This document shows, one piece after another, positions 27,802-36,518 of a DNA stretch of 64,000 bases. The DNA is from an uncultured Tateyamaria sp. (GTDB taxonomy: Bacteria; Pseudomonadota; Alphaproteobacteria; Rhodobacterales; Rhodobacteraceae). The stretch covers positions 2,080,501-2,144,500 of the forward strand of contig NZ_CANNDS010000001.1 of NCBI RefSeq assembly GCF_947503415.1, written 5' to 3'. The notes under the pieces were generated by a model. That model searched no databases. It saw only the letters and a list, made by a program, of their open reading frames with translations, and was not told the origin of the DNA. Both the position numbers and the translations under genes were made by a program. Numbering within the stretch: position 1 is the stretch's first letter; every line of letters starts with the position of its first letter.

Positions 27802-28377
27802 CTAGTCGCGGTTCGCACCCGGAACCCACAGGACGTCGTCCTTGCCACCATTGTTCGCAATGCGCGCCGCAACGAAGAACCAATCGCTGAGGCGGTTGAG
27901 GTACTTCACCGCCGCCGGGTTCACCGCCTCCATCGTGGCCAACTCAACCGACAGTCGTTCGGCCCGGCGCGCGACCGTCCGACACACATGCAGATGTGCC
28001 GACAACGCAGAGCCGCCGGGCAGGATAAAGCTGCGCAACGGCTCAAGCTTGCCGTTCATCGCATCAATTTCGTTTTCGAGACGGGTCACCTGCGCATCCG
28101 CCATGCGCAACGGCGGGTACTCGGCTTCGGCGTCCTGCTCCATATCCGGGCGACACAGGTCCGCACCCAGATCGAACAGATCGTTTTGAATACGGCTCAG
28201 GGCTGCATCCACATCGCCCGTCGCTTCCAGCCGCGCCACGCCCAGAAATGCGTTCAACTCATCCGCAGTGCCATAGGCCGTGACACGCATCGCATGTTTC
28301 GCAACCCGCGCGCCGTTGCCCAATGCGGTTTCGCCCGCGTCACCGGTCTTTGTATAAATCTTGTTCAGAACAACCAT
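27802..28377 (-). CDS. Cob(I)yrinic acid a,c-diamide / cobalamin adenosyltransferase (PduO type)
   Basis: A 191-residue ATP:cob(I)alamin adenosyltransferase of the PduO type. The N-terminal KIYTKTGDAGETALGNGARVAKHAMRV motif binds ATP, and the later FILPGGSALSAHLHVCRTVARRAER plus the YLNRLSDWFFVAAR region are diagnostic. It makes adenosylcobalamin, the cofactor of ethylmalonyl-CoA and methylmalonyl-CoA mutases, which fits the Mcd-like gene in the window. It lies two bases after the small HIG1-like gene on the same strand. Confidence 0.92.
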   Translation of the reverse strand: MVVLNKIYTKTGDAGETALGNGARVAKHAMRVTAYGTADELNAFLGVARLEATGDVDAALSRIQNDLFDLGADLCRPDMEQDAEAEYPPLRMADAQVTRLENEIDAMNGKLEPLRSFILPGGSALSAHLHVCRTVARRAERLSVELATMEAVNPAAVKYLNRLSDWFFVAARIANNGGKDDVLWVPGANRD

Positions 28378-28379
28378 GT

Positions 28380-28586
28380 TCAGTTCCCCATTCCGCGCAG
28401 TGCCACATAGCCAAGGATCAAGAGGACCGCCACGAATTGCGCCCCAATCCGGTAGCGCATCAACTTGTTCGAGTTGGTCTTGGCCCAGCCCGACCCCTTG
28501 GCAAAACCGCCAAGGCCCAGCATCAGCACGACAACAACGGCCAAACAGGCCAGAACGATCAGAATGAATAGCGCGTCAGAGCCCAT
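28380..28586 (-). CDS. HIG1-like twin transmembrane protein
   Basis: A 68-residue protein with two membrane helices (about residues 5-27 and 46-64). Between them is the loop TNSNKLMRYRIGAQF, which has the R-x-R-x3-Q spacing of HIG1-domain proteins. Mitochondrial and alphaproteobacterial HIG1 proteins associate with cytochrome oxidases, so a respiratory role is possible but inferred. It precedes the cobalamin adenosyltransferase gene by two bases and should be co-transcribed with it. Confidence 0.7.
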   Translation of the reverse strand: MGSDALFILIVLACLAVVVVLMLGLGGFAKGSGWAKTNSNKLMRYRIGAQFVAVLLILGYVALRGMGN

Positions 28587-28658
28587 GTCTCGGTGTCCCT
28601 TTTTCTTCCGTTTGGTTGATGTAGGCGGCCCGCCTGCAAAAGCGAACGCGTCCTTAAG

Positions 28659-29489
28659 TCACCCGCGCGACAGCACCCAATCCATCGCACGCATCGGCAG
28701 GATCCGGCGCGCGGCCGCCATCAGGTAGGTTGGCGTGGTCACGAGATACGCGGATTTCGGCGCGTTCGATTCCAGCGCATGACGCAGCTTTTTGACCACT
28801 GCTTCGGCGGGCAGTTCGAACGGGTCTGGCCCACCTTTCTTATACAGCTTCCGCAGCAGCTTCGTGCGGTACTGCTCCGCGCGCGGCGATGCCTCCCAAT
28901 CGACCCACCGCTCGAACTGCAGAATGGCATTGGTGCGAAACTTGCTTTCAATCGGACCGGGTTCGATCAGGATAACATGAATCGGCGTGTCCCGCATCTC
29001 GATCCGCAATGTATGCGTCAGACCTTCGAGCGCGAACTTCGTCGCATTATACGCACCACGCCATGGCATGGTCACGAACCCAAGCACTGATGAGCATTGC
29101 ACAATCCGTCCGTGGCCTTGCGCACGCATGACCGGGATCACTTGCCGCGTCAGTTCGTGCCAACCAAAGAAATTCGCCTCGAAGATGGCCCGCAGCGCGT
29201 CCGTCGGCAGGTCTTCGACGGCTCCCGGTGTGCCAAAGGCGCCGTTGTTGAATACCGCATGCAATGTGCCATCGGTTGCGTCTAACACCTCCGCCAAACC
29301 GGATGTCACTGTGGCCGTGTCTGCATAATCGATAAGTGGGCTTACAAAACCTTCGCTCCGCAAACGGGCGCAGTCGTGCTCTTGGCGGCATGATGCAAAC
29401 ACCTGCCATCCGGCATCGCGCAGCCCTACCGCGGACGCATATCCGATGCCGGAGGAACACCCCGTGATGAGTACTGATTTTTGTGACAT
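28659..29489 (-). CDS. Short-chain dehydrogenase/reductase
   Basis: A 276-residue classical SDR. The cofactor loop is TGCSSGIGYASA and the structural FNNGAFG takes the place of NNAG. The active site has Ser in QCSSVLGF and YNATK with the catalytic Tyr and Lys. The arginine in ASCRQEH after the second strand suggests NADP preference. The substrate is unknown. It is a single gene in the gap between the HIG1 and SH3 genes. Confidence 0.87.
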   Translation of the reverse strand: MSQKSVLITGCSSGIGYASAVGLRDAGWQVFASCRQEHDCARLRSEGFVSPLIDYADTATVTSGLAEVLDATDGTLHAVFNNGAFGTPGAVEDLPTDALRAIFEANFFGWHELTRQVIPVMRAQGHGRIVQCSSVLGFVTMPWRGAYNATKFALEGLTHTLRIEMRDTPIHVILIEPGPIESKFRTNAILQFERWVDWEASPRAEQYRTKLLRKLYKKGGPDPFELPAEAVVKKLRHALESNAPKSAYLVTTPTYLMAAARRILPMRAMDWVLSRG

Positions 29490-29542
29490 GGTGCCCCGTC
29501 GTGTTTCGCGCGGGACAATAGCCGGATCAGGAGGGCTTGCAA

Positions 29543-30160
29543 TCAGCCTTTGTTCAGCAAGAAATCAGCCATCCAGCCAATTGTGCCGCCATCCACTGGG
29601 CGCAACTTGACCCACCCGTTGCCGGGGTCCTGCAAGACCTCCACCTCGGCCCCGCGCGTCAGCCGGTTCACAACCGAATAATCGGTGCCCGGCCCACCGC
29701 GCACGTTTACGGATCGGGCTGACACAGCACGAATGTCGCGGCCCGACGCCACAGGCGCCTCAGGTGCGGGCGCGCCGAAATCGACGGGCGTGATCACCGC
29801 TGTATCCACAATCAGGCTTGGCAGAATAAGTGTCGGCTCTTCTTCAGACAGCGCGACCTCTGTCACCTCGGGCTCGGCTGCGCGCACGCGGGCTGCTGTC
29901 GTCCGTACAGTGCGCTGCGGGCGCAGCACGTCATTCACGCTGTTGAGGTTAAGCGCAACGCGCGTCACGTTTTCCGGCAGGACGGGTTCGGGTGCATTGG
30001 CAACCACCACTGGTTCGCTGTCCAGCGCCTCTTCTTCCACAACCGCAGGTGCATCAATGCGCGACAACCGCGTTTCCTCGGCGTCGAAATCTGATCCGCC
30101 GCTCATCTCGTAAAACGCGAATGCCAAAAACCCAAAAGTGACGATAATGAACCGCGCCAT
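29543..30160 (-). CDS. Exported or membrane-anchored SH3-domain protein
   Basis: A 205-residue protein with an N-terminal hydrophobic segment (MARFIIVTFGFLAFAFYEM) and a low-complexity acidic/proline spacer (about residues 25-135). A C-terminal bacterial SH3 domain follows (about residues 145-203: SARSVNVRGGPGTDYSVVNRLTRGAEVEVLQDPGNGWVKLRPVDGGTIGWMADFLL). Such proteins usually bind peptidoglycan or other periplasmic partners. ATG 30160 is chosen as the start of the signal segment; an ATG seven codons earlier is possible. Confidence 0.8.
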   Translation of the reverse strand: MARFIIVTFGFLAFAFYEMSGGSDFDAEETRLSRIDAPAVVEEEALDSEPVVVANAPEPVLPENVTRVALNLNSVNDVLRPQRTVRTTAARVRAAEPEVTEVALSEEEPTLILPSLIVDTAVITPVDFGAPAPEAPVASGRDIRAVSARSVNVRGGPGTDYSVVNRLTRGAEVEVLQDPGNGWVKLRPVDGGTIGWMADFLLNKG

Positions 30161-30187
30161 ACCGTGCGTCCCCCCAAACATACTTGT

Positions 30188-30215
30188 TGTGTCACATCAG
30201 CAGCTTGATGACACA
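30188..30215. promoter_or_regulatory. Imperfect inverted repeat upstream of the SH3 gene
   Basis: TGTGTCA at 30188-30194 pairs with TGACACA at 30209-30215. With one bulged base the symmetry extends to TGTGTCAcATCA / TGATGACACA. It lies 28 bases upstream of the SH3-protein start in the parC divergent region. It could be an operator or a leader hairpin. No terminator-like T run follows on either strand. Confidence 0.35.
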
Positions 30216-30388
30216 GGTTTGTGATATCAAACCGACCGATTCCCAGCACTGGTTAATTCCGGTCAATTTTCCCCATGACGATTGTCTGTGGTGTCTGAGC
30301 AACGGCGCAAGCCAGCCAAAGGTTCCCAAACGGAAGAATACTGGTCTGACTGCTTGTTCCCGACAGGGCGTGCGGCTACACATCATCT

Positions 30389-32683
30389 ATGTCCGATACG
30401 ACCGACACCCCCAACATGGACCTGTCCGAACCGCTCCGCCGCGCACTTGGGGAACGGTACCTGACCTATGCGCTGTCCACGATCATGCACCGTGCGCTGC
30501 CGGATGCGCGGGACGGGCTGAAACCGGTTCATCGTCGGATTCTATTCGCTATGCGGGAATTGCGGCTGTCGTCGTCAGGGGGCTTCCGCAAGTCAGCCAA
30601 GATTTCCGGCGACGTGATGGGCAACTATCACCCGCACGGCGATGCCGCGATCTATGACGCGATGGCGCGGTTGGCGCAGGATTTCAATGTCCGCTATCCG
30701 CTGGTCGACGGGCAGGGGAACTTCGGCAATATCGACGGCGACAACCCTGCCGCCTCGCGTTATACCGAAGCGCGCATGACGGCCGTGGCCGAGGCGCTGC
30801 TTGAGGGCCTCAACGAAAACGCCGTTGATTACCGCGAAAATTACGATGGCACGCTGACCGAACCGGTGGTGCTGCCCGCGCAGTTTCCCAACCTGCTCGC
30901 CAATGGCTCTTCGGGCATCGCCGTGGGCATGGCGACAAATATTCCGCCGCACAACATTGCCGAACTGTGCGACGCCTGCCTGCATCTGATCAAAACGCCT
31001 GATGCGCGCGACGACACGCTGCTGAACTATGTGCCGGGCCCCGACTTCCCCACTGGTGGCATCATCGTCGAACCACCCGAAGCGATTGCGCAAGCCTACC
31101 GCACGGGCAAGGGTGGATTCCGCCTGCGCTGCCGCTACGAGGTTGAGGATCTGGGCCGCGGCCAATGGCAGATCGTTGTCACCGAGATCCCCTATCAGGT
31201 CCAAAAATCCAAGCTGATCGAGAAGCTGGCCGAGGTCATCCAGACCAAGAAGGTGCCCATCCTTGGCGATGTGCGCGACGAGTCCGCCGACGACATCCGC
31301 CTGGTGCTGGAACCGCGGTCCAAGAACGTGGACCCGGATGTGTTGATGGGCATGCTCTACCGCAATTCGGACCTTGAAGTGCGGTTCTCGCTCAACATGA
31401 ACGTGCTGATTGACGGCGTCACTCCCAAGGTCTGTTCGATGAAGGAAGTGCTGCGCGCCTTCCTCGATTTCCGGCGCGAAGTGCTGATCCGCCGCAGCCA
31501 GCACCGGATGGAAAAGATCGACCACCGGCTTGAGGTGTTAGAGGGGCTGATCGTCGCCTTCCTCAACCTGGATCGTGTGATCGACATCATCCGCTACGAT
31601 GACGAACCGAAGGCCGCGCTGATGCGCGAGGATTGGGGCAAGGATCACGCGCGGGCCATGACCGAGGCCGACTATGTGCCCCCCGGTCCGGGTGATGGCG
31701 AGCTGAGTGAAGTGCAGGTCGAAGCGATCCTGAACATGCGCCTGCGCTCGCTGCGCCGTCTCGAAGAGATGGAGCTGCTGCGCGAACAGTCCGAACTGAT
31801 GGAAGAACGCGCCGCTCTTGAGGACCTGCTCGAAAGCGAAGACCTGCAATGGCAGGCCATTTCCGACCAGTTGCGCGACGCCAAGAAGCAGTTTGGCAAG
31901 GATTACGAAGGCGGTGCCCGCCGCACCACCTTTGCCGTAGCGGGCGAGATCGAGGATGTGCCGCTTGAGGCCATGATCGACCGCGAACCGATCACCGTGG
32001 TGTGCAGTCAGATGGGCTGGATCAGGGCCATGACCGGCCATATCGATCTGACCCGCGAATTGAAGTTCAAGGATGGGGACGCCCCGCGCTTTATCTTCCA
32101 CGCTGAAACGACGGATCGTCTGCTGGTGGTTGGATCGAACGGGCGGTTCTACACCCTGTCGGCCTCGAACCTTCCGGGTGGGCGCGGCATGGGGGAACCC
32201 CTGCGCTTGATGGTCGATCTGCCGAACGAGGTGCAAATCCATTCCCTGCTGACCCATAAACCCGGTCGTAAGCTTTTGGTCGCATCGTCGGCAGGCGATG
32301 GGTTCATCGTTCCCGAGGACGAAGTGATCGCGCAGACCCGCACCGGCAAACAGGTGCTGAACGTGCGCGGTGATGTGAAAGTGGCCGTATGCAGGCCCGT
32401 CGATGGCGATTGCGTTGCTGTCGTGGGCGAGAATCGCAAGGTGTTGGTGTTTGGACTTGAAGAGTTACCGGAGATGGCACGCGGCAAGGGCGTCCGGCTC
32501 CAAAAGTACAAGGACGGGGGCCTGAGCGATGCAACCACCTTCACCCTGGCAGACGGGCTCAGCTGGCTCGACCCCGCAGGACGGACACGCACCGAAACCG
32601 ACCTCGACGAGTGGCGCGGAAAACGCGCCGGGGCAGGGCGGATGGCCCCCCGCGGCTTCCCAAGGGACAACAAGTTCACCTGA
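30389..32683 (+). CDS. parC: DNA topoisomerase IV subunit A
   Basis: A 764-residue type IIA topoisomerase subunit that decatenates chromosomes with ParE. The breakage-reunion domain begins RYLTYALSTIMHRALPDARDGLKPVHRRIL. The active-site Tyr125 is in AASRYTEARMT, preceded by YHPHGDAAIYDAMARLAQDF. The quinolone-determining position is GNYHPHGDAAIY, with wild-type-looking residues. The C-terminal part has the divergent beta-pinwheel repeats. The last 155 bases overlap the open frame of the next gene. Confidence 0.96.
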   Translation: MSDTTDTPNMDLSEPLRRALGERYLTYALSTIMHRALPDARDGLKPVHRRILFAMRELRLSSSGGFRKSAKISGDVMGNYHPHGDAAIYDAMARLAQDFNVRYPLVDGQGNFGNIDGDNPAASRYTEARMTAVAEALLEGLNENAVDYRENYDGTLTEPVVLPAQFPNLLANGSSGIAVGMATNIPPHNIAELCDACLHLIKTPDARDDTLLNYVPGPDFPTGGIIVEPPEAIAQAYRTGKGGFRLRCRYEVEDLGRGQWQIVVTEIPYQVQKSKLIEKLAEVIQTKKVPILGDVRDESADDIRLVLEPRSKNVDPDVLMGMLYRNSDLEVRFSLNMNVLIDGVTPKVCSMKEVLRAFLDFRREVLIRRSQHRMEKIDHRLEVLEGLIVAFLNLDRVIDIIRYDDEPKAALMREDWGKDHARAMTEADYVPPGPGDGELSEVQVEAILNMRLRSLRRLEEMELLREQSELMEERAALEDLLESEDLQWQAISDQLRDAKKQFGKDYEGGARRTTFAVAGEIEDVPLEAMIDREPITVVCSQMGWIRAMTGHIDLTRELKFKDGDAPRFIFHAETTDRLLVVGSNGRFYTLSASNLPGGRGMGEPLRLMVDLPNEVQIHSLLTHKPGRKLLVASSAGDGFIVPEDEVIAQTRTGKQVLNVRGDVKVAVCRPVDGDCVAVVGENRKVLVFGLEELPEMARGKGVRLQKYKDGGLSDATTFTLADGLSWLDPAGRTRTETDLDEWRGKRAGAGRMAPRGFPRDNKFT

Positions 32684-33965
32684 TGGCACGCTGTCGGTCG
32701 GGTTCTCCGGTCGGCGCGGCGCCGTGTTCTGGCTGGCGCTGAAAACCGGGTTCTGGTCGATCCTGACGCTGGGCTTTTACCGCTTCTGGATGAAAACCCG
32801 CCTGCGCCGCTACTTCTGGGGCTCCATCCGTCCCGGCGGCCACCCGATGGAATATGTCGGCGACCCGTGGGAGAAGCTGCTGGGCTTTTTCATCGCCGTG
32901 GTCATCCTGACTTTCTACATCGGGGTGGTGAACCTTCTGCTGATGTTCATCAGCTTCTCGTTCTTTGACGGCAACGTCGCGGGCTATTTTCTCAGCTTCC
33001 TCGGTGTGATCCCGCTGTGGTTCTACGCCCGCTACCGCGCCCGCCGCTACGTGCTTGGCCGCACCCGCTGGCGCGGCGTCCGCTTTGGGCTGGAACCGGG
33101 GGCATGGGGCTACGCATGGCGGGCCTGCGGGCACTGGCTGCTGACGATTCTCACACTCGGCGCGCTCTGGCCGCGCATGACATTCGCCCTCGAAAAATAC
33201 CGCACGGACCGGACCTTCTTTGGCTCAGCAAAACTCACGCAAGGCGGGCGCTGGACCATGCTGTACGGGGCGGCGTGGCCCCTGATCGGGGCAATGATCC
33301 TGACAGCGGTATGGACGATCTGGGTGTCTTACCTACAGCCGTTGGGCCCGGTATGGACCTTGTTCTGGCGCGAAATTTTGGTTGAGGTGCTGGGTTTGGA
33401 AATGGCCCAAAACCTGTTGGTGACATCCACGGACACCAAGGATCTTTGGCGTCTCTGGCTGTTGATCCCGCTTTTGTTCGGCCTCTATTACGGCGTGGTG
33501 CACTACATCTTTGGCGCGCGACGTCTGATGGCAAACCACAAGGCCGCGCCCGGCATCACCTTCCGCTCGCGGTTGCGCACGGGACGAGTGGCGTGGATTT
33601 ACGCCGGGGGCACTTTCCTGGCCTACCTGGTTCTGACGCTTGGGATCATCTTGATCATGTTGCTGCTCTTGCCGTTGGTGGGGATCCAGATCATGGGCCA
33701 GATCACCCAAGACGGAACTGGTCTGTCCTTCGACTTGCCGCAGTGGCTGACGATTGCGGTGTCAATCGTGGTCTATTTCGGCGTCTTCCTGCTTTGGTCG
33801 GTGGTCTACAACACATTTGTGACCTTCCCGCTGATGCGCCACATGGCCTCAACGACGGCTTTGCCCACCCATGATGGCTTGGCCCAAATCAGCCAGCGGG
33901 AACGGGACGAATTTGCCGAAGCCGAAGGCTTTGCCGAAGCGCTTGATCTGGGGGCTGCCATATGA
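32529..33965 (+). CDS. DUF898 (YjgN-like) membrane protein
   Basis: The ATG at 32529 gives 478 residues, but the first 50 (proline-, glycine- and serine-rich) lie entirely inside parC in another frame. The family domain begins near SVGFSGRRGAVFWLALKTGF and contains ILTLGFYRFWMKTRLRRYFW and a second related block (LTLGALWPRMTFALEKYRTDRTFFG). It has about six to eight membrane helices and an acidic C-terminus. No ATG, GTG or TTG lies between 32529 and the domain, so either the parC overlap is real or a weak CTG near 32692 is used. It is coupled to the M48 gene by ATGA. Confidence 0.8.
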   Translation: MQPPSPWQTGSAGSTPQDGHAPKPTSTSGAENAPGQGGWPPAASQGTTSSPDGTLSVGFSGRRGAVFWLALKTGFWSILTLGFYRFWMKTRLRRYFWGSIRPGGHPMEYVGDPWEKLLGFFIAVVILTFYIGVVNLLLMFISFSFFDGNVAGYFLSFLGVIPLWFYARYRARRYVLGRTRWRGVRFGLEPGAWGYAWRACGHWLLTILTLGALWPRMTFALEKYRTDRTFFGSAKLTQGGRWTMLYGAAWPLIGAMILTAVWTIWVSYLQPLGPVWTLFWREILVEVLGLEMAQNLLVTSTDTKDLWRLWLLIPLLFGLYYGVVHYIFGARRLMANHKAAPGITFRSRLRTGRVAWIYAGGTFLAYLVLTLGIILIMLLLLPLVGIQIMGQITQDGTGLSFDLPQWLTIAVSIVVYFGVFLLWSVVYNTFVTFPLMRHMASTTALPTHDGLAQISQRERDEFAEAEGFAEALDLGAAI

Positions 33966-35047
33966 CCTGCGGCTCTTATTTTGACGGCAACACGCCCACA
34001 CCAGTGCAGGTCTACATCAGGCCCAGTGACGATGGCGCGTTTCTTGTTTTGTCGCCTGATGCGGGCGAAGACATGCTCTGGGCCAAAGCGGATATCCGGG
34101 CCGTCGATGATCTGCCCTCCGGTATCGATCAGGTATTACGCCTGACGACAGACCCCGTGGCGCGGCTGCATGTGCCCAACGCGGGCACGCTGCCGCATTT
34201 GCCGCGACTGACCAAACGCGCCCCGCCCAAAGGCCGCGGTCGTCTGGCACTGTGGGCGGCAGGGGCCATTGCCGCCGTTGCGTTCCAAATCGCGGTATTG
34301 ATCCCGCTCATGGCGGATCAATTGGCGAACATCATCCCGCAAAGGGCCGAACGCGCGCTGGGCACGGCAACGCTGGATCAAATCCGCAGCGCGTTGGGCA
34401 CCGAAAGCCTCGGGCCGCTGGCCTTTTGCGAACAACCCGAAGGGCGCGCCGCACTTGAGGCCATGGCAGAGACTTTCGCCCCATCGCTGCCTGACGGCAC
34501 CGAAGCATCGGTGTTTGTGCTGAACCACCCGATGATCAACGCCTTCGCGCTGCCTGGCGGCAATGTCGTCTTCTTCCGTGGCCTGATCGATGCGGCCGAA
34601 GCACCCGAGGAAGTGGCGGCCGTCTTCGCCCATGAACTGGGCCACGTGGTCAGCCGCGACCCCACCCGCCACGCCTTGCGGTCAGCAGGCAGCATCGGGG
34701 TGCTGGGCTTGCTCTTTGGGGACTTTGCGGGCGGTGCGGTGGTGCTGTTCCTGACGGAGCGTCTGATTGACGCCAGCTACACCCAGGCCGCTGAGACCGC
34801 TGCTGACGCCTTCGCGCACGAAGCTCTGGAACAGGCGAACGTGTCCCCCGCAGCACTTGGGGACATGTTCGAACGGCTGCGTGCGCGGTATGGCGACAAT
34901 GATGGCATCGTGGCGCACTTCCTGTCGCACCCCACCTTGTCCGAGCGTATCGACACCGCCCGCACCGTCGCACCCGAGGGGCGTGATTGGACACCCATCC
35001 TGTCCGGTGAGCAATGGGCAGACCTGCAGGCGATCTGCGACAGCTAG
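33962..35047 (+). CDS. M48 family metallopeptidase
   Basis: A 361-residue protein. The N-terminal 90 residues are soluble, then there is a membrane helix (about residues 95-120). The peptidase domain follows with the zinc motif AHELGHVVSRDPTRH (His, Glu, His near residue 223) and the later glutamate in AAETAADAFAHEAL. NHPMINAFALPGG is the usual family lead-in. M48 proteins such as HtpX/BepA handle misfolded envelope proteins. It is coupled by ATGA to the DUF898 gene, a recurrent pairing, suggesting a joint membrane function. It converges on the P450 gene, with the two stops overlapping. Confidence 0.9.
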   Translation: MTCGSYFDGNTPTPVQVYIRPSDDGAFLVLSPDAGEDMLWAKADIRAVDDLPSGIDQVLRLTTDPVARLHVPNAGTLPHLPRLTKRAPPKGRGRLALWAAGAIAAVAFQIAVLIPLMADQLANIIPQRAERALGTATLDQIRSALGTESLGPLAFCEQPEGRAALEAMAETFAPSLPDGTEASVFVLNHPMINAFALPGGNVVFFRGLIDAAEAPEEVAAVFAHELGHVVSRDPTRHALRSAGSIGVLGLLFGDFAGGAVVLFLTERLIDASYTQAAETAADAFAHEALEQANVSPAALGDMFERLRARYGDNDGIVAHFLSHPTLSERIDTARTVAPEGRDWTPILSGEQWADLQAICDS

Positions 35048-36408
35048 GCGGGTTCCGCCGTCAGCCATACACCGCCATCAGGGCGCAACGTCAGGATCAT
35101 CACCGGGTCGGGATCCTTGCCCGCAACAGGGGCGAATTTGAAACGGCTCAGCACAGTGGCCAGAATGATCACCGCCTCTTGCAAGGCAAAGGACGCGCCA
35201 ATGCAGATGCGGGGGCCATCCCCAAAGGGCAGATAGGCATAGCGGTCCACCGACTTGCGATCCGCAAAACGGTCAGGCCGGAACGCGTCGGGTTCGTCCC
35301 AAAGCAGCTTGGACCGATGCAAGGCATAGATCGGAATGATGCAGGTATCGCCCTTCTTGATCTCGCGCCCGCACAGCACGTCATCGGCCATGGCAGTGCG
35401 CGACACCATCCCGGCGGGCGGGTAAAGGCGCAGCGCTTCGTCAATGATCTGGCGGATAAAGGGCAGGTTCTCTACATCCTCGCCTGTGGCCGCGCGGCCC
35501 TGAAGCACCGACTGTGCTTCTGCCCGCGCGCGGTCCTGCACAGTCTGATCAAAGGCCACAAGATACATGGACCACGCCAAGGTCAGCGCCGTCGTCTCAT
35601 GGCCAGCCACGATGAATGTCAGCAGATTGTCCCGCAACTCCGCCGTGGTCATCTTGCGCCCGGATTTCGGGTCCTCGCCCTCAAGCAACAGGTCCAGCAG
35701 ATCGGGCACGCCGCCATGTGGCTGCTTGGCGCGCGCCTCAATCGCCTGATCAGCGACGGCCTTGGTGTCCCGCATGGCCTTGCCGGACACGATGCGGCCG
35801 GGACGCGGAATCCAATCCGGTGCCCCGAGAATGTCGAACAGAGAGATTTTGCCCGCCTCCGATATGTAGTCGTCAATGGCGTTGTGCACAGCGTCCCGAT
35901 CAAAGGTTTCGCCCCCGGAAAAGGTCACATCGGCGATGACGTCAAAGGTGGTCGTGACCATCTCGTCCAGCATGTTCACTGCGCGGGGTGCGGCTGCAGC
36001 TATGCGGCCCGCGCAGCGTTCGGCGGCTGCCGTCATGATCGGGGCCAGGTTCATCATGTTGCGGTGCGTGAACACAGGGGCTGCAGTCCGCCGTTGCCAG
36101 CGCCAGTCCGCGCCCTCGGCAATAAAGATCGACTCGCCAATGGCAGGCTTCAACAGGTTCTTGGTCACGATGGACTTGGGGTATTGATCAAGCCGGTCCA
36201 GCAGCATGCCGCGAATGGCAGCGGGGTCCATGACCATATGCCATCGCTTGCCCGTCTTGCCGGAAACAATGGGCTGGGTCGTTGCAATCTCGGGAATGAT
36301 GCGCAGCACGTTGGTGCGCGCCATCTGCAGGCTTTTCCAGATCCCCCATTCTTCGTCTACCAGCTGCACGCGGACCGGCAGCACCTCGGGCAGGGCAGTG
36401 TCAGGCAT
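35044..36408 (-). CDS. Cytochrome P450
   Basis: A 454-residue P450 monooxygenase. The heme-ligand motif is LPFGDGPRICIGASFALQEA with Cys402; the oxygen-activating I-helix motif is FIVAGHETTALTLAW; the K-helix EALRLYPPAG has the ExxR glutamate and arginine. It resembles the fatty-acid or alkane-oxidising class with bacterial CYP102/CYP4-like features, but the substrate is unknown. No dedicated ferredoxin or reductase gene is next to it. The ATG at 36408 has GAGGGAGCC upstream; the frame extends further without a site. Confidence 0.93.
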   Translation of the reverse strand: MPDTALPEVLPVRVQLVDEEWGIWKSLQMARTNVLRIIPEIATTQPIVSGKTGKRWHMVMDPAAIRGMLLDRLDQYPKSIVTKNLLKPAIGESIFIAEGADWRWQRRTAAPVFTHRNMMNLAPIMTAAAERCAGRIAAAAPRAVNMLDEMVTTTFDVIADVTFSGGETFDRDAVHNAIDDYISEAGKISLFDILGAPDWIPRPGRIVSGKAMRDTKAVADQAIEARAKQPHGGVPDLLDLLLEGEDPKSGRKMTTAELRDNLLTFIVAGHETTALTLAWSMYLVAFDQTVQDRARAEAQSVLQGRAATGEDVENLPFIRQIIDEALRLYPPAGMVSRTAMADDVLCGREIKKGDTCIIPIYALHRSKLLWDEPDAFRPDRFADRKSVDRYAYLPFGDGPRICIGASFALQEAVIILATVLSRFKFAPVAGKDPDPVMILTLRPDGGVWLTAEPA

Positions 36409-36518
36409 GGCTCCCTCCGTATCTATGCAACGATGTAAAACGCATTGTCGGCCCGGCAATTGCGCCTTGGTCGCACCTGCGCTATCCGATGTGGAACAAA
36501 AACGGGGAGAGTGCAGGA

